Origin: an uncultured Lachnoclostridium sp.
GTDB taxonomy: Bacteria; Bacillota; Clostridia; Lachnospirales; Lachnospiraceae
Length of the DNA: 64,000 nt
Direction: 5' to 3'
Assembly: GCA_944381625.1 (NCBI GenBank)
Contig: CALWLW010000009.1
Coordinates: 62,001-126,000 of the forward strand
A program made the position numbers and the translations under genes. Positions 50,490 to 59,273 of this stretch are shown one piece after another. Positions within the stretch are counted from its first letter, which is position 1. Each line of letters begins with the position of its first letter. The notes under the pieces are model-generated. The model had not been told where the DNA came from. It saw only the letters and a program-made list of their open reading frames with translations, and did no database searches.

Positions 50490-51323
50490 ATGAGCCGAAA
50501 TTCTATACGGATTGTTTGCAATCCGGCTACAAATAGATTGTCATATTACATGAAAAATGAGAAGGGTGAATGGGATATTTTATCAGGTAATTCACCTTTG
50601 TCCAGACAGTGTTATACAAAGACCACTATCAGAAAGAGCGCAAAAGGAATATTGATGGAAATAGATGGGATATATAACCGGAAGAATAGAGGCGTCGATA
50701 TTTTTTTTGAAGGAACAAAAGGTGATTATGATTATTTAGTGGCTGTAATAGAGAAATTTTTCTCGAATCGCAATATTCAATGTGATAGTAAAATATCAAA
50801 AATTGCAGTTCTTGGTAAAATTGCCGTAGGTAAATCCACGCTAATTGAAGGGCTGGAGGCAAGAGAAGGCAATAAGTATTCAAAAATTGAAAAGAAGGAA
50901 TACATACAATATACAGATGAACGTAATCGTACAGCATGGTTTGAAATAGGGATTGATCTTGGAAAGGAAAATGTTGAAAAAGCCTTACAAACAGTTGAAA
51001 ACCTTGCAAAAGAAGGATTATCTACAGTCATTTATTGCATTTCTGCAACGAGTGGAAGAATAGAAAATATAGAAAGAGAATTTATTCAGAAAATAGAAAG
51101 ACAATTGAGTGGGACAAGGGTAATAATCGCGTTAACCATGTGCTATAGGGACAATGATCGGAAAATTATTGATGAAATTAAGAAGGTAACCGATCAGGCG
51201 ACGGTGATCTCGACGTTAGCGAAAGAATATAAAACAGGAGTAAAAGACAGGAGAGGCAATATGATAATTGTTGAACCGTTTGGTCTTGATCAAGTTTTGA
51301 AATATGTATTTGAGGGACGATAG
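50490..51323 (+). CDS. P-loop GTPase-like protein 1
   Basis: A 277-residue protein. The first 95 residues are a beta-rich N-terminal domain (SIRIVCNPATNRLSYYMKNE...); a P-loop GKIAVGKS follows at residues 109-116, then IGIDLGKENVEKALQTVENL, STVIYCISATSGRIENIERE and RVIIALTMCY. It resembles a TRAFAC-type GTPase with a changed G3 (DLGKEN) and no NKxD. GCGGAGGAGCGTATT precedes the ATG. Its TAG is directly followed by the ATG of the next gene, so products are probably made together. AT-rich; first gene of the candidate conflict operon. Confidence 0.75.
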   Translation: MSRNSIRIVCNPATNRLSYYMKNEKGEWDILSGNSPLSRQCYTKTTIRKSAKGILMEIDGIYNRKNRGVDIFFEGTKGDYDYLVAVIEKFFSNRNIQCDSKISKIAVLGKIAVGKSTLIEGLEAREGNKYSKIEKKEYIQYTDERNRTAWFEIGIDLGKENVEKALQTVENLAKEGLSTVIYCISATSGRIENIEREFIQKIERQLSGTRVIIALTMCYRDNDRKIIDEIKKVTDQATVISTLAKEYKTGVKDRRGNMIIVEPFGLDQVLKYVFEGR

Positions 51324-52382
51324 ATGCAAACGATTGATATTATTGTGATGGGAAAGACAGGCGCAGGAAAGAGCACACTCATTAATGCAGTATTTGGGGA
51401 AAAAGTTGCGCCAACCGGGGTGGGAGGTGCGGTAACAAAGGAAAACAAAACCTATTGCAAGGAGGTATTGCTGCCTGTGAAACAATCAGAGGATGATTCC
51501 ATGGGTTATTACAGGAGGGTAGATTATAGGCTGAACATGCATGATACCGTTGGGCTTGAGATTGACAGTTCCATTACAGATAAGACGTTGAAAGAGATAA
51601 AAGATCATATGGAACTTATGAAGTTGAGGGAGACCTCTGAAAGTATCAGCTTGGTGTGGTTTTGTGTCAATGACCGCAATAACAGATTTGAACCATATGA
51701 ATTAGAATTGATCAAAAAATTGTCGATTGATTATGAAATTCCTTTCATTATAGTTATCACACAATGCTTTTCTGTAGGCCGGAATATTATAGAAGAGCAA
51801 CTTGAGAAAAAATTGGCAGGTGTATCTGTGCATAAAGTTTTAGCCGAAGACTATAGCACCAGAGGCGGAACGATCCGTGCTTATGGAGTAAATAAACTCC
51901 TTAGAAAAAGTGTGAATGATTATCGGAACCTGAAGGTGAGAATTTTAGAAACAAAAATTTTTGAACTGGATGCGAGCCGAAATTTGAAAATTGCAAAGCT
52001 GAAAAGAGAGGGACGAAAACTTATAACCGAGTCTTCATTGACAGCAGGAAAAATAGGAATTGTTCCGGGCGGCTGCATACCGTTGGTACATGGTATATGT
52101 ATCAAGCTGATTACAGATCTAAATAATTTAGCAGGGCTGAAATCAGATAAAAGTTTTGCTGGGGAAATCTTTTTGAATGTGGTAATTGGATTGATTGCTA
52201 CGCCGTTAATGGCAGTACCATTTTACAGTTCAAGAATTGCCAGCAATTATGTCAGGGAGATAGGAGATAACTATTTGGAAGCACTGACGAATGTCATTAA
52301 CTTTTCATCAGATCAAGAACTACAGGAGAAGGAATTAATGAAACAGAAACTTGTGCGAGAGTTAAATAGGATGAAGAAGTGA
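51324..52382 (+). CDS. P-loop GTPase 2 with membrane-associating C-terminus
   Basis: A 352-residue GTPase. G1 is GKTGAGKS (residues 10-17), a Thr-rich switch I (TGVGGAVTKENKT), G3 is DTVG (74-77), and the G4 region reads VITQCF, as in AIG1/septin-like relatives that replace NKxD. The motif VWFCVNDRNNRFEPYELELI is shared with GTPase 3. Residues 245-320 contain two hydrophobic helices (IGIVPGGCIPLVHGICIKLI and LNVVIGLIATPLMAVPF), suggesting membrane attachment. Zero spacing from GTPase 1. No adjacent conventional target gene. Confidence 0.85.
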   Translation: MQTIDIIVMGKTGAGKSTLINAVFGEKVAPTGVGGAVTKENKTYCKEVLLPVKQSEDDSMGYYRRVDYRLNMHDTVGLEIDSSITDKTLKEIKDHMELMKLRETSESISLVWFCVNDRNNRFEPYELELIKKLSIDYEIPFIIVITQCFSVGRNIIEEQLEKKLAGVSVHKVLAEDYSTRGGTIRAYGVNKLLRKSVNDYRNLKVRILETKIFELDASRNLKIAKLKREGRKLITESSLTAGKIGIVPGGCIPLVHGICIKLITDLNNLAGLKSDKSFAGEIFLNVVIGLIATPLMAVPFYSSRIASNYVREIGDNYLEALTNVINFSSDQELQEKELMKQKLVRELNRMKK

Positions 52383-52430
52383 GAATATGAGAAGAAACTG
52401 GACGACTAAAGTGTAAAGGAGGTGGAGAGT

Positions 52431-52532
52431 GTGAGAAGAAAAAACTTGAATGAGATGGTAGTTGCTACATTGATAGTGATAGCTGGTTTGATTTCTATGG
52501 TACACATGCTGCTTAAGCATCATAAAGAATAG
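52431..52532 (+). CDS. Membrane micropeptide 1 (33 residues)
   Basis: GTG start with AAAGGAGGTGGAGAGT, an exceptionally strong ribosome site. Product: MRRKNLNEMVVATLIVIAGL, then ISMVHMLLKHHKE. A basic N-terminus, one helix (residues 9-26) and a basic/His tail. Lies between GTPase 2 and GTPase 3 on the same strand with no room for another gene. The layout recurs at 53761, which supports it being real. No family recognised; possible membrane anchor, lysis or effector peptide. Confidence 0.6.
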   Translation: MRRKNLNEMVVATLIVIAGLISMVHMLLKHHKE

Positions 52533-52553
52533 GGTAGTGGGAGGATAAGAAAG

Positions 52554-53756
52554 ATGAAAAAAATAAGCGGACAGAATGAATTTGAATGTGAGAAGGAAGA
52601 ACTAGAAATGGATATTGATTCAAGGAATCAGTCCGGTGATCTGCCAGACGCCAATATTATAGTCGCAGGAATCACAGGAACGGGAAAGAGTACTTTGATC
52701 AATGCAATATTTGGAGAGGAGATAGCTGCTACAGGGGAAGGCAGGCCAGTGACAGAGTATATTCGTGAATATAACGAAAAAAATACTCCTATCCGAATCT
52801 GGGACACCGTGGGACTGGAATTGGATTCAGAAAAAACCAAAAAATCCATAAAAGATATTAAGGGTACGATCGCTTCTAAGGCTTCTTTTAGTGATAAATA
52901 TGATCGAATACATGCGATTTGGTATTGTATAAATTCAGGAAGTAATCGTTATCAGGGTGCAGAACTGGAATTTATAAAAGAACTTTATGCTGTAGGAGTT
53001 CCTTTCATAATCGTATTGACACAGTGTTCCGGGGATGAAGAGAAAATAAATAGATTTGAAAGTGAAATAAAAAAAATAAATGCTTCCATGGGGTTAGAGG
53101 ACATAAGAATTGTCCAGGTGTTGGCACAAACGGTTAAATTTAGAGGTGTGGATTGGGAGATTTCCCCCTTTGGCCTTGATAAACTTGTGAATGTTACATT
53201 GGAATTGCTTCCTGGTTTTATTAAGAGATCATTTATTGCGGCACAGAGAATAGGAAAAATACAAAAGAGGGAGGAATGTGAGAAAATTATATATGATTAT
53301 GTAAAAGCCGCTGAGAAGGGATTTTGGGAAAAAGTGCCTTTGGTTAATATAATACCTACCGACCGCAAAATAATGCAGATGACGAAAGAAATTTGTATGG
53401 TATATAATACCTATTTACCGCAGGAAAGTATTGAACGAATTAGTCAGTATCACCTTGATTTTGAAAATAAACTTCGGGGGTTAATCATCCCCATATATAG
53501 GGGATACAGCAAAAAAATAACCGCTTTATTGGAGCAGAAAAAGGAAGAAGGATTTTCAGTAGAAAGCTTGAACGTAAATAAAAAAGATCGAGCGGCTAGA
53601 ATGGTGGCATTTTATGGATATACAGATATGGATTCCATAGAAGAGTTGTGGGAACAGACTACAGCTGAAGAACTTAAAGATGTAGACAGGGTTACCAAAG
53701 AACTTGGAAGAATCATTAACAGAAGATTACGAGAAAGTAGTAAAATAGGAAATTAA
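52554..53756 (+). CDS. P-loop GTPase 3
   Basis: A 400-residue GTPase paralogous to GTPase 2: an acidic 30-residue N-tail, G1 GITGTGKS (39-46), Thr switch (TGEGRPVTEYI), G3 DTVG (84-87), the shared IWYCINSGSNRYQGAELEFI segment and VLTQCSG in the G4 position. The C-terminal half is helical and charged without clear membrane segments, with a GFWEKVPLVNIIPTD motif. AGGATAAGAAAG precedes the ATG. Probably works with GTPase 2 as a pair. Confidence 0.83.
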   Translation: MKKISGQNEFECEKEELEMDIDSRNQSGDLPDANIIVAGITGTGKSTLINAIFGEEIAATGEGRPVTEYIREYNEKNTPIRIWDTVGLELDSEKTKKSIKDIKGTIASKASFSDKYDRIHAIWYCINSGSNRYQGAELEFIKELYAVGVPFIIVLTQCSGDEEKINRFESEIKKINASMGLEDIRIVQVLAQTVKFRGVDWEISPFGLDKLVNVTLELLPGFIKRSFIAAQRIGKIQKREECEKIIYDYVKAAEKGFWEKVPLVNIIPTDRKIMQMTKEICMVYNTYLPQESIERISQYHLDFENKLRGLIIPIYRGYSKKITALLEQKKEEGFSVESLNVNKKDRAARMVAFYGYTDMDSIEELWEQTTAEELKDVDRVTKELGRIINRRLRESSKIGN

Positions 53757-53760
53757 GGAT

Positions 53761-53850
53761 ATGAGGAAAAATAATCATAATTTGGCTATTATTATTGGAA
53801 TTGTTGCAGCAGTTTGTGTAATTGCTGCTATATGCAAGTTTTTATTCTAA
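53761..53850 (+). CDS. Membrane micropeptide 2 (29 residues)
   Basis: MRKNNHNLAIIIGIVAAVCV, then IAAICKFLF: a basic start and one helix covering the rest. It begins 4 bp after the GTPase 3 stop, preceded by AAATTAAGGAT, and ends 18 bp before the ATPase gene. Sequence unlike micropeptide 1, but the same size, topology and position behind a GTPase. Function unknown. Confidence 0.5.
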   Translation: MRKNNHNLAIIIGIVAAVCVIAAICKFLF

Positions 53851-53868
53851 AGAAAGCAGGAAAGCAGT

Positions 53869-56800
53869 ATGGGAATTATCAATAATGCGAAACAATATTT
53901 AGCCAATAAAGCTATTTCGACAGCTCAGAAAGCTGGGGATGGAATAGCTTCGCTTTCAGCATTAAGTCCCAAACAGTTACAGGAACTGGAAGAAAAAAGG
54001 ATTTCCTATCTGAGCGAAAAACCGGATATGGATGGCGAGGAAACCCAGGCTATCATTCAAAAAAACATGGGAGCCATAGGTATAGAGATTTATCAGGCAT
54101 ATCTCGAACAGATAGGTGCAATTTATTCACCGGTAGATATTGCATTAGAAAAATTCGATGCTGATAACCGTATTAGGTTTTTTGATATTACTAAATGGGT
54201 AACTGATGCAGAAGAACAAAATCTTGACAAACTGGTAAATGTTTATCATGTGTTAAGTGAAGAGGAATGTAATATTGCGTTGATCTATCATAGAGGGATA
54301 AACCAATGTCAAGTTACTGTGGGAGTAGTGAATACAGATGAGAACCATTCGGATCCGGCCATAGCGGATAGCTATTATTCGCGTATTATAGGTGCTATTA
54401 AAGGGAATTTCCCAGGAGCGGATGTTCGGGAAATGGATTCTAAATATCAAAGTTATGGTATTGGGATTCCAGAATGCCTGGAAAATATAAATGATAATAT
54501 ATCCGGCGGCCATGTAAAATCTATTGCCATAGTTTCAAATGTTGCATCGGAAAAATCAGAAAACTTTATCAGTCAAAGCATGGAAAAACTGCTTGATGGA
54601 ATAATTCCCAAGAATAAATCACAGGAATATACGATAGTCTTACTTGCAAAGCCAATTAAAGATCAATTAGAGAGCAAAAACAGGCTATATAAGTTATATT
54701 CTGCGTTAGCACCCTATATGAGCTGGCAGACCGGATATACATATACTGCATCAGATGGAATTTCGTCTGCGGCTAATTTTGGGGTAAATTTAGGAGTAAG
54801 CGCTGGGACGCACTCGATTGTTAATACATCAACAGGTAGTAGTATATCGGATGCCGTAACGGAAGAAAAGGGTAAGTCAATTGGAGGCTCTGTTAATGCT
54901 GGTGGTGAGGTGGGGATTCCATTTGTAGCTAAAAGTCATGTTGGAGTTGAGGGTGACTATCATCGTTCGAGTTCCAAAAGCAATACATGGACGAATAGCA
55001 CTAACGAATCGCAGGGAATGAGTTCGGGTTTTAACCTTTCAGCAAATTTCGGCGTTTCTTTTTCCAGGTCTTCGAGCATTACTGCAAACGTGGGGAAAAA
55101 TGAAAGTCTTACTCAAACTTATACAAATTATAATGTGAAGCATACATTGGAAATTATAGAAGAACAGGTTAAACGAATTGAGAAAAGTGCAGCGCTTGGA
55201 ATGTGGGAGTTTGCCTCATATATTATTTCTGACAGCCCGGTGATTGCCAATAATGTAGCGCATATGTACCTTGCTCTTACACAGGGAGATCAGTCCTATT
55301 TGACGAAAGCGGCAGTCAATTTGTGGGATGGGGATATTGATACGGATTCCGCCAGAACGATTTTGGCAAGCGTCCAAAAACTACAGCATCCGGTATTTGG
55401 ACTAAAAACGTCTCTTGAGGATGAATGGCTTATGTATCCAACATTAGTAACTCCGACTACCCCATTGTCTGGAATAGAACTTGCCAAAGCATTGAATTTT
55501 CCAAGGAAGTCAGTAAGTGGTTTCCCTGTACTGGATGTAGTGGCGTTTGGAAGAGAGCCACATTCTCTGCTTGATGAAACCCTGGAGCTTGATCTGGGGT
55601 ATGGGTATCATATGAGAAAAAAGATCCCGGAACAAAGAATAGCTTTGTCTAAGGAGGAAATGACGAAGCATACTTTTATTACAGGGTCAACTGGATCTGG
55701 AAAAACAAATGTAATTTATAAATTGTTGAATTGCCTGAGCAAAAGGAATGTAAAATTTCTTATTATAGAACCGGCAAAAGGGGAATATAAGGATGTCATA
55801 GGCAGAAAAAAAGATGTTATCACTTATGGAACAAATCCCAATATGAAGGATGTTCAGATGCTCCGCATCAATCCGTTTCGGTTTCCTAGGCATATCCATG
55901 TCTTAGAGCATTTGGATCGTCTGGTTGAGATCTTTAATGTTTGCTGGCCTATGTATGCTGCTATGCCCGCTATATTGAAAGATTCAGTGGAAAGAGCATA
56001 CATAGATTGTGGATGGGATCTCGCAAAATCAGAGAACAAGTATGATCCGGAATTGTTCCCTACATTTAGGGATGTTGTAAGTCAGATTAGAGAAGTCCTT
56101 GCAGAGAGTGACTATTCCGCTGATAATAAAGGAGATTATACGGGGTCTTTGGTTACCCGTTTGAGGTCTCTGACAAACGGTATAAACGGCCTGCTCTTTA
56201 CACCGGATGATATCAAAGACGAAGACCTGTTTGATAAAAACGTAATTGTAGATTTGAGCCGGATTGGGTCTTTAGAAACAAAGTCCCTGATCATGGGATT
56301 GCTGGTGCTGAAACAACAGGAGTTTCGGATGGAGCAGCGGGTCAACGGTGCAAATATGAATGATTCTTTAAAACATGTTACCGTGTTGGAGGAAGCCCAT
56401 CACTTACTTAAAAGAACATCAACAGAACAAACTAGCGAAAGCGCGAATTTGGTTGGAAAATCTGTGGAGATGCTGGCAAATTCCATAGCAGAGATGAGAA
56501 CTTATGGAGAAGGATTTGTGATTGCAGATCAGTCTCCGGGACTGCTCGATATGTCTGTAATAAGGAATACAAATACGAAAATAATTCTCAGATTGCCTGA
56601 TCTTTCAGACCGGGAATTAGTGGGAAGAGCGGCAGGACTGACAGACAATCAGATTATAGAGTTGGCAAGGCTTGAAAAAGGCGTAGCTGTGATTCATCAG
56701 AGCGATTGGCTGGAGCCGGTTCTTTGTAAAATTGATAAATATGATGAAGGAGAAAACTTAAATTTCCAGCCCCCATCTCTTTTGATTCTTGAGCAAATTG

Positions 56801-57324
56801 ATAAAAACGAAAGTGGAGATGCCAGCACAGAAAGTGAAAAAAGGATGTTGCTCGGAAAGACTATAAAAAGAACCATAACTCAGCGGAAAGAGAGACAAGA
56901 CGTTTCATTGACTCTTCTGGACTGGATCATGAACAAGGAATTGTATAGAAAAAATGACCGGGTTGATATTGAGAAATTAAAATCAATGATTTTAAAATCG
57001 GATTTGGAATTTACTGTAAAGTGTGATTTTATCAGGTATATTAACGCTGATGGGGAAGAAGGCTTGGAATCATTGAGGCTCCTGGTTTATGATTTTTTAA
57101 AAGCGCGTAACGCCATGAAAAAGGCGAGAATGTACAAAAATATACGGGAATGGGTTCATGCTGTGGCAGAGCATCTTTCTCCGTCAATTTCTGGATATTC
57201 CCGTGAACAAATTGATCTTGTAATGGCACTTCTGATATATGAACAATCTTTGCGAAATGTGGAATATAATGACATATTGAGCCGATATGTGGAGTTGTAT
57301 AAAAAAGAAGGAGGGGTGTTTTGA
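53869..57324 (+). CDS. HerA/DUF87-type ATPase with Ser/Thr/Gly-rich insert
   Basis: An 1151-residue protein. An N-terminal alpha/beta region (to about 285) is followed by an unusual segment (about 295-425) rich in Ser, Thr, Gly and Asn with alternating polar/apolar residues (GVNLGVSAGTHSIVNTSTGS, SGFNLSANFGVSFSRSSSIT). A helical linker leads to a HerA-FtsK-class ATPase: Walker A GSTGSGKT (606-613), Walker B VLEEAHH (839-845), sensor VIADQSPGLL and arginine-finger region RLPDLSDREL. The C-terminal 150 residues are helical. HerA-class motors move DNA or proteins. TGATG overlap with the nuclease gene couples translation. Confidence 0.85.
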   Translation: MGIINNAKQYLANKAISTAQKAGDGIASLSALSPKQLQELEEKRISYLSEKPDMDGEETQAIIQKNMGAIGIEIYQAYLEQIGAIYSPVDIALEKFDADNRIRFFDITKWVTDAEEQNLDKLVNVYHVLSEEECNIALIYHRGINQCQVTVGVVNTDENHSDPAIADSYYSRIIGAIKGNFPGADVREMDSKYQSYGIGIPECLENINDNISGGHVKSIAIVSNVASEKSENFISQSMEKLLDGIIPKNKSQEYTIVLLAKPIKDQLESKNRLYKLYSALAPYMSWQTGYTYTASDGISSAANFGVNLGVSAGTHSIVNTSTGSSISDAVTEEKGKSIGGSVNAGGEVGIPFVAKSHVGVEGDYHRSSSKSNTWTNSTNESQGMSSGFNLSANFGVSFSRSSSITANVGKNESLTQTYTNYNVKHTLEIIEEQVKRIEKSAALGMWEFASYIISDSPVIANNVAHMYLALTQGDQSYLTKAAVNLWDGDIDTDSARTILASVQKLQHPVFGLKTSLEDEWLMYPTLVTPTTPLSGIELAKALNFPRKSVSGFPVLDVVAFGREPHSLLDETLELDLGYGYHMRKKIPEQRIALSKEEMTKHTFITGSTGSGKTNVIYKLLNCLSKRNVKFLIIEPAKGEYKDVIGRKKDVITYGTNPNMKDVQMLRINPFRFPRHIHVLEHLDRLVEIFNVCWPMYAAMPAILKDSVERAYIDCGWDLAKSENKYDPELFPTFRDVVSQIREVLAESDYSADNKGDYTGSLVTRLRSLTNGINGLLFTPDDIKDEDLFDKNVIVDLSRIGSLETKSLIMGLLVLKQQEFRMEQRVNGANMNDSLKHVTVLEEAHHLLKRTSTEQTSESANLVGKSVEMLANSIAEMRTYGEGFVIADQSPGLLDMSVIRNTNTKIILRLPDLSDRELVGRAAGLTDNQIIELARLEKGVAVIHQSDWLEPVLCKIDKYDEGENLNFQPPSLLILEQIDKNESGDASTESEKRMLLGKTIKRTITQRKERQDVSLTLLDWIMNKELYRKNDRVDIEKLKSMILKSDLEFTVKCDFIRYINADGEEGLESLRLLVYDFLKARNAMKKARMYKNIREWVHAVAEHLSPSISGYSREQIDLVMALLIYEQSLRNVEYNDILSRYVELYKKEGGVF

Positions 57325-57977
57325 TGTTTGAAGTACAATCTCCTAAAGTGGAGAGAATGGAGAGACCAGAAAGCGAAAATTTCAAAGAAATTAAGCCGGA
57401 AGGGAAAATATCAGTAGAGGAAGCAAGAAACTATGTGGACGCTTTGTTTCGGGGGATGGAAAAAAATCCTAAGATAAAAGATATAGATGAGGCGGACTGC
57501 CATTATGATGATTGTGGACAGTTGTATCGTATTGGTGATAAACTGGTAGCAAACACATCGTATGAATTGAATGGTTATTGCTTTGGCACTGATGAACTGG
57601 GCAGGATTGCTTCAGCCGAGGGGCAGTTACATATGAAAGACCGTGATGAAAGGCTTCCTATCAAGGATTCAATAGAAGTGATTGGAAGAGGGGATCAAAG
57701 GGAAGGCGATGACAGGGGGCATTTGATCGGCGACCAGTTTGACGGCCCCAATGGGTTGGAAAACTTAGTTCCGCAAGATGCCGAGATCAACCGCAAGGAT
57801 TTCAAAAATTTTGAAAATGAACTGGCAGGCGAGGTCAAAGCAGGAAAAGATGTTTATGTGAAAACAGATGTACTTTATGATGAGGGTTCGAGACGTCCGA
57901 CCAATATAATTGTTTCTTATTCGATTGATGGAAATGAAAGTGTTCGGATTTTTCCGAATGGACCAAGGGAGGTATGA
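57324..57977 (+). CDS. DNA/RNA non-specific endonuclease (Endonuclease_NS_2-like toxin)
   Basis: A 217-residue protein: a 45-residue charged lead (SPKVERMERPESENFKEIKP), then a nuclease domain of the NucA/EndoG type with DRGH (catalytic His near 133) in GDDRGHLIGDQFDGPNG, and the metal-site Asn in LVPQDAEINRKDFKNFEN. This domain is the toxin tip of YeeF/LXG-type proteins, which are 600+ residues; here it stands alone without LXG or signal sequence. The ATG overlaps the ATPase stop and follows GGAGGGGTG. The immunity gene follows 3 bp downstream. Confidence 0.88.
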   Translation: MFEVQSPKVERMERPESENFKEIKPEGKISVEEARNYVDALFRGMEKNPKIKDIDEADCHYDDCGQLYRIGDKLVANTSYELNGYCFGTDELGRIASAEGQLHMKDRDERLPIKDSIEVIGRGDQREGDDRGHLIGDQFDGPNGLENLVPQDAEINRKDFKNFENELAGEVKAGKDVYVKTDVLYDEGSRRPTNIIVSYSIDGNESVRIFPNGPREV

Positions 57978-57980
57978 GTT

Positions 57981-58358
57981 ATGCCGGAAGTAATGTTTCA
58001 AAGTGTTTTCAATCATTTACAGAAAGTGCTGCCAGTGTCGTGGAAAAAACTGGTATTCTATGCTGGCTACACAGAGGGAAGCTACAGCATGAAATTTTAT
58101 ATTGATGCTGGAGATGGGCAGTATATCGATTGTTTTCAGATTGCAGGGGTGGATAAACGTCGGTTATTTATGGTTTTTGCAGAGATCGATCAAGTTCTTG
58201 CGTGTGAACGCGATAAGCAGGATGCCGCGCGCCGATGGAATTTTTTTACCATGATAGTTGATTCATCTGGCGCGATGCATGCTGATTTTGATTATACAAA
58301 TATTGATAAAAATACTTTTGCTTATGAAAGGCAGTGGCAGGAGAAATATTTGCGTTAA
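57981..58358 (+). CDS. YezG/DUF600-family immunity protein
   Basis: A 125-residue acidic protein: VFNHLQKVLPVSWKKLVFYA, YSMKFYIDAGDGQYIDCFQI and the aromatic tail with DADFDYTNI fit the YezG family that neutralises nuclease toxins of the YeeF type. AGGGAGGTATGAGTT precedes the ATG. Directly behind the nuclease gene, forming a toxin-immunity pair at the end of the GTPase/HerA operon. It argues that the nuclease is dangerous to the producing cell. Confidence 0.85.
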   Translation: MPEVMFQSVFNHLQKVLPVSWKKLVFYAGYTEGSYSMKFYIDAGDGQYIDCFQIAGVDKRRLFMVFAEIDQVLACERDKQDAARRWNFFTMIVDSSGAMHADFDYTNIDKNTFAYERQWQEKYLR

Positions 58359-58442
58359 CTTACAATGAGCATTTGATAACAAATTTGATAGGATCGTTAA
58401 ACCCTTTTGAGAGGGATGCTCAAAAAATATGAGGGATCTAGC

Positions 58443-58471
58443 AGAGGAATCAGTCTGGAACTGGTTCCTCT
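58443..58471 (+). terminator. Terminator-like hairpin behind the operon
   Basis: AGAGGAATCAGT pairs with ACTGGTTCCTCT (12 bp); a T-run is weak. It marks the likely end of the conflict operon. Confidence 0.55.
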
Positions 58472-58489
58472 ATTGTATTGCTCAAATTA

Positions 58490-58666
58490 TCATTTTTGGT
58501 GATGTAAATATTCCCTCAACGCTTCTTCCGATACTTTCCAGTTTCCTCCAATCTTGAACGCTTCAATCTCTCTGTTCCAGATTGGCTCCAGCATTTTATT
58601 TTTTCCAATTTTTAAAATAGAACGGCATTCTTTTAGAGTGTATAGTGCCAAATGACTTTGAACCAT
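58490..58666 (-). CDS. Small HTH (excisionase-like) DNA-binding protein
   Basis: A 58-residue protein: MVQSHLALYTLKECRSILKI ... EAFKIGGNWKVSEEALREYL. This is the layout of the HTH_17/excisionase fold (LT.KE....L.I.K......i...i..fKIG..W.V....L..yl). The ATG follows GGGAGGATTTTCTT. It is antisense to the surrounding genes and lies in mobile-element debris; it may be a leftover excisionase. Bases 58667-58985 contain only a short fragment and a CCCTGCAGGG palindrome. Confidence 0.6.
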   Translation of the reverse strand: MVQSHLALYTLKECRSILKIGKNKMLEPIWNREIEAFKIGGNWKVSEEALREYLHHQK

Positions 58667-58987
58667 AAGAAAATCCTCCCGTTTACATATTTTTTTCTTG
58701 CCCGTTTCAGTTGGAGTGGGTTTATAGCTATTTGAGAAAGTGTTGTCTCCTTGGTACGAAAGTAAAAAAGCTGGAAGGAGAAATATCAGGCTTCAATAAA
58801 CAATTAGATCTTTAAAGGAGCATATTAATATTTTTCTATAGCCCTGCAGGGCTGTCACATTGTTTTGACAAGACGGATAAGAACTTTGCGAAGCGCTGCG
58901 AGATGCTGCGAAGATATCCGTTAAACGCTATCCGCATCCGGGAGATCCTGCCTGATATATTATTTCCCCGGAAAGGAGTGATATACT

Positions 58988-59180
58988 ATGGCTGAAATAA
59001 TAGCAGTCGTAAACCAGAAGGGTGGTGTGGGTAAGACCACCACAGTGGCATGCCTGGGCGTCGGCCTGGTATCAGGAAAAATATGCTTACATCCTGCTGG
59101 ATGGCCCGCCCATGTTCGGACTGTTGACACTGAACATCCTGTGCGCGGCAGACTGGGTGCTGGTTCCGGTGGGGAATTAA
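58988..59180 (+). pseudogene. ParA/Soj ATPase with internal deletion
   Basis: Begins like a normal ParA (MAEIIAVVNQKGGVGKTTTV with intact Walker A), then jumps after about 30 residues and, in another frame, to YAYILLDGPPMFGLLTLNIL and ADWVLVPV, the segment that in ParA lies about 90 residues later. A large internal deletion and frameshift make it non-functional. Remnant of a plasmid-like or integrative element. Confidence 0.8.
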
Positions 59181-59273
59181 GCGGGAAGGGGAGATGAATG
59201 TATGAACCTGATTTCTTTTGAAAGTAGTATACATAGTGATATTGATATATAATAAAGACATAAAGGGGGCAAA

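Noticed and set aside
50490-52382. GTPases as ribosome-assembly factors (Era/Der type)
   Set aside because: They lack KH domains and the NKxD motif, are AT-rich, clustered with a toxin and not near core translation genes.
53869-57324. HerA-type ATPase as a conjugation coupling protein (ICE machinery)
   Set aside because: No relaxase, VirB-like channel proteins, or intact integrase are present; neighbours are GTPases and a toxin-immunity pair.
58988-59180. Active plasmid partition system
   Set aside because: ParA has lost about 90 central residues and its frame; no ParB gene or parS-like repeats are visible.
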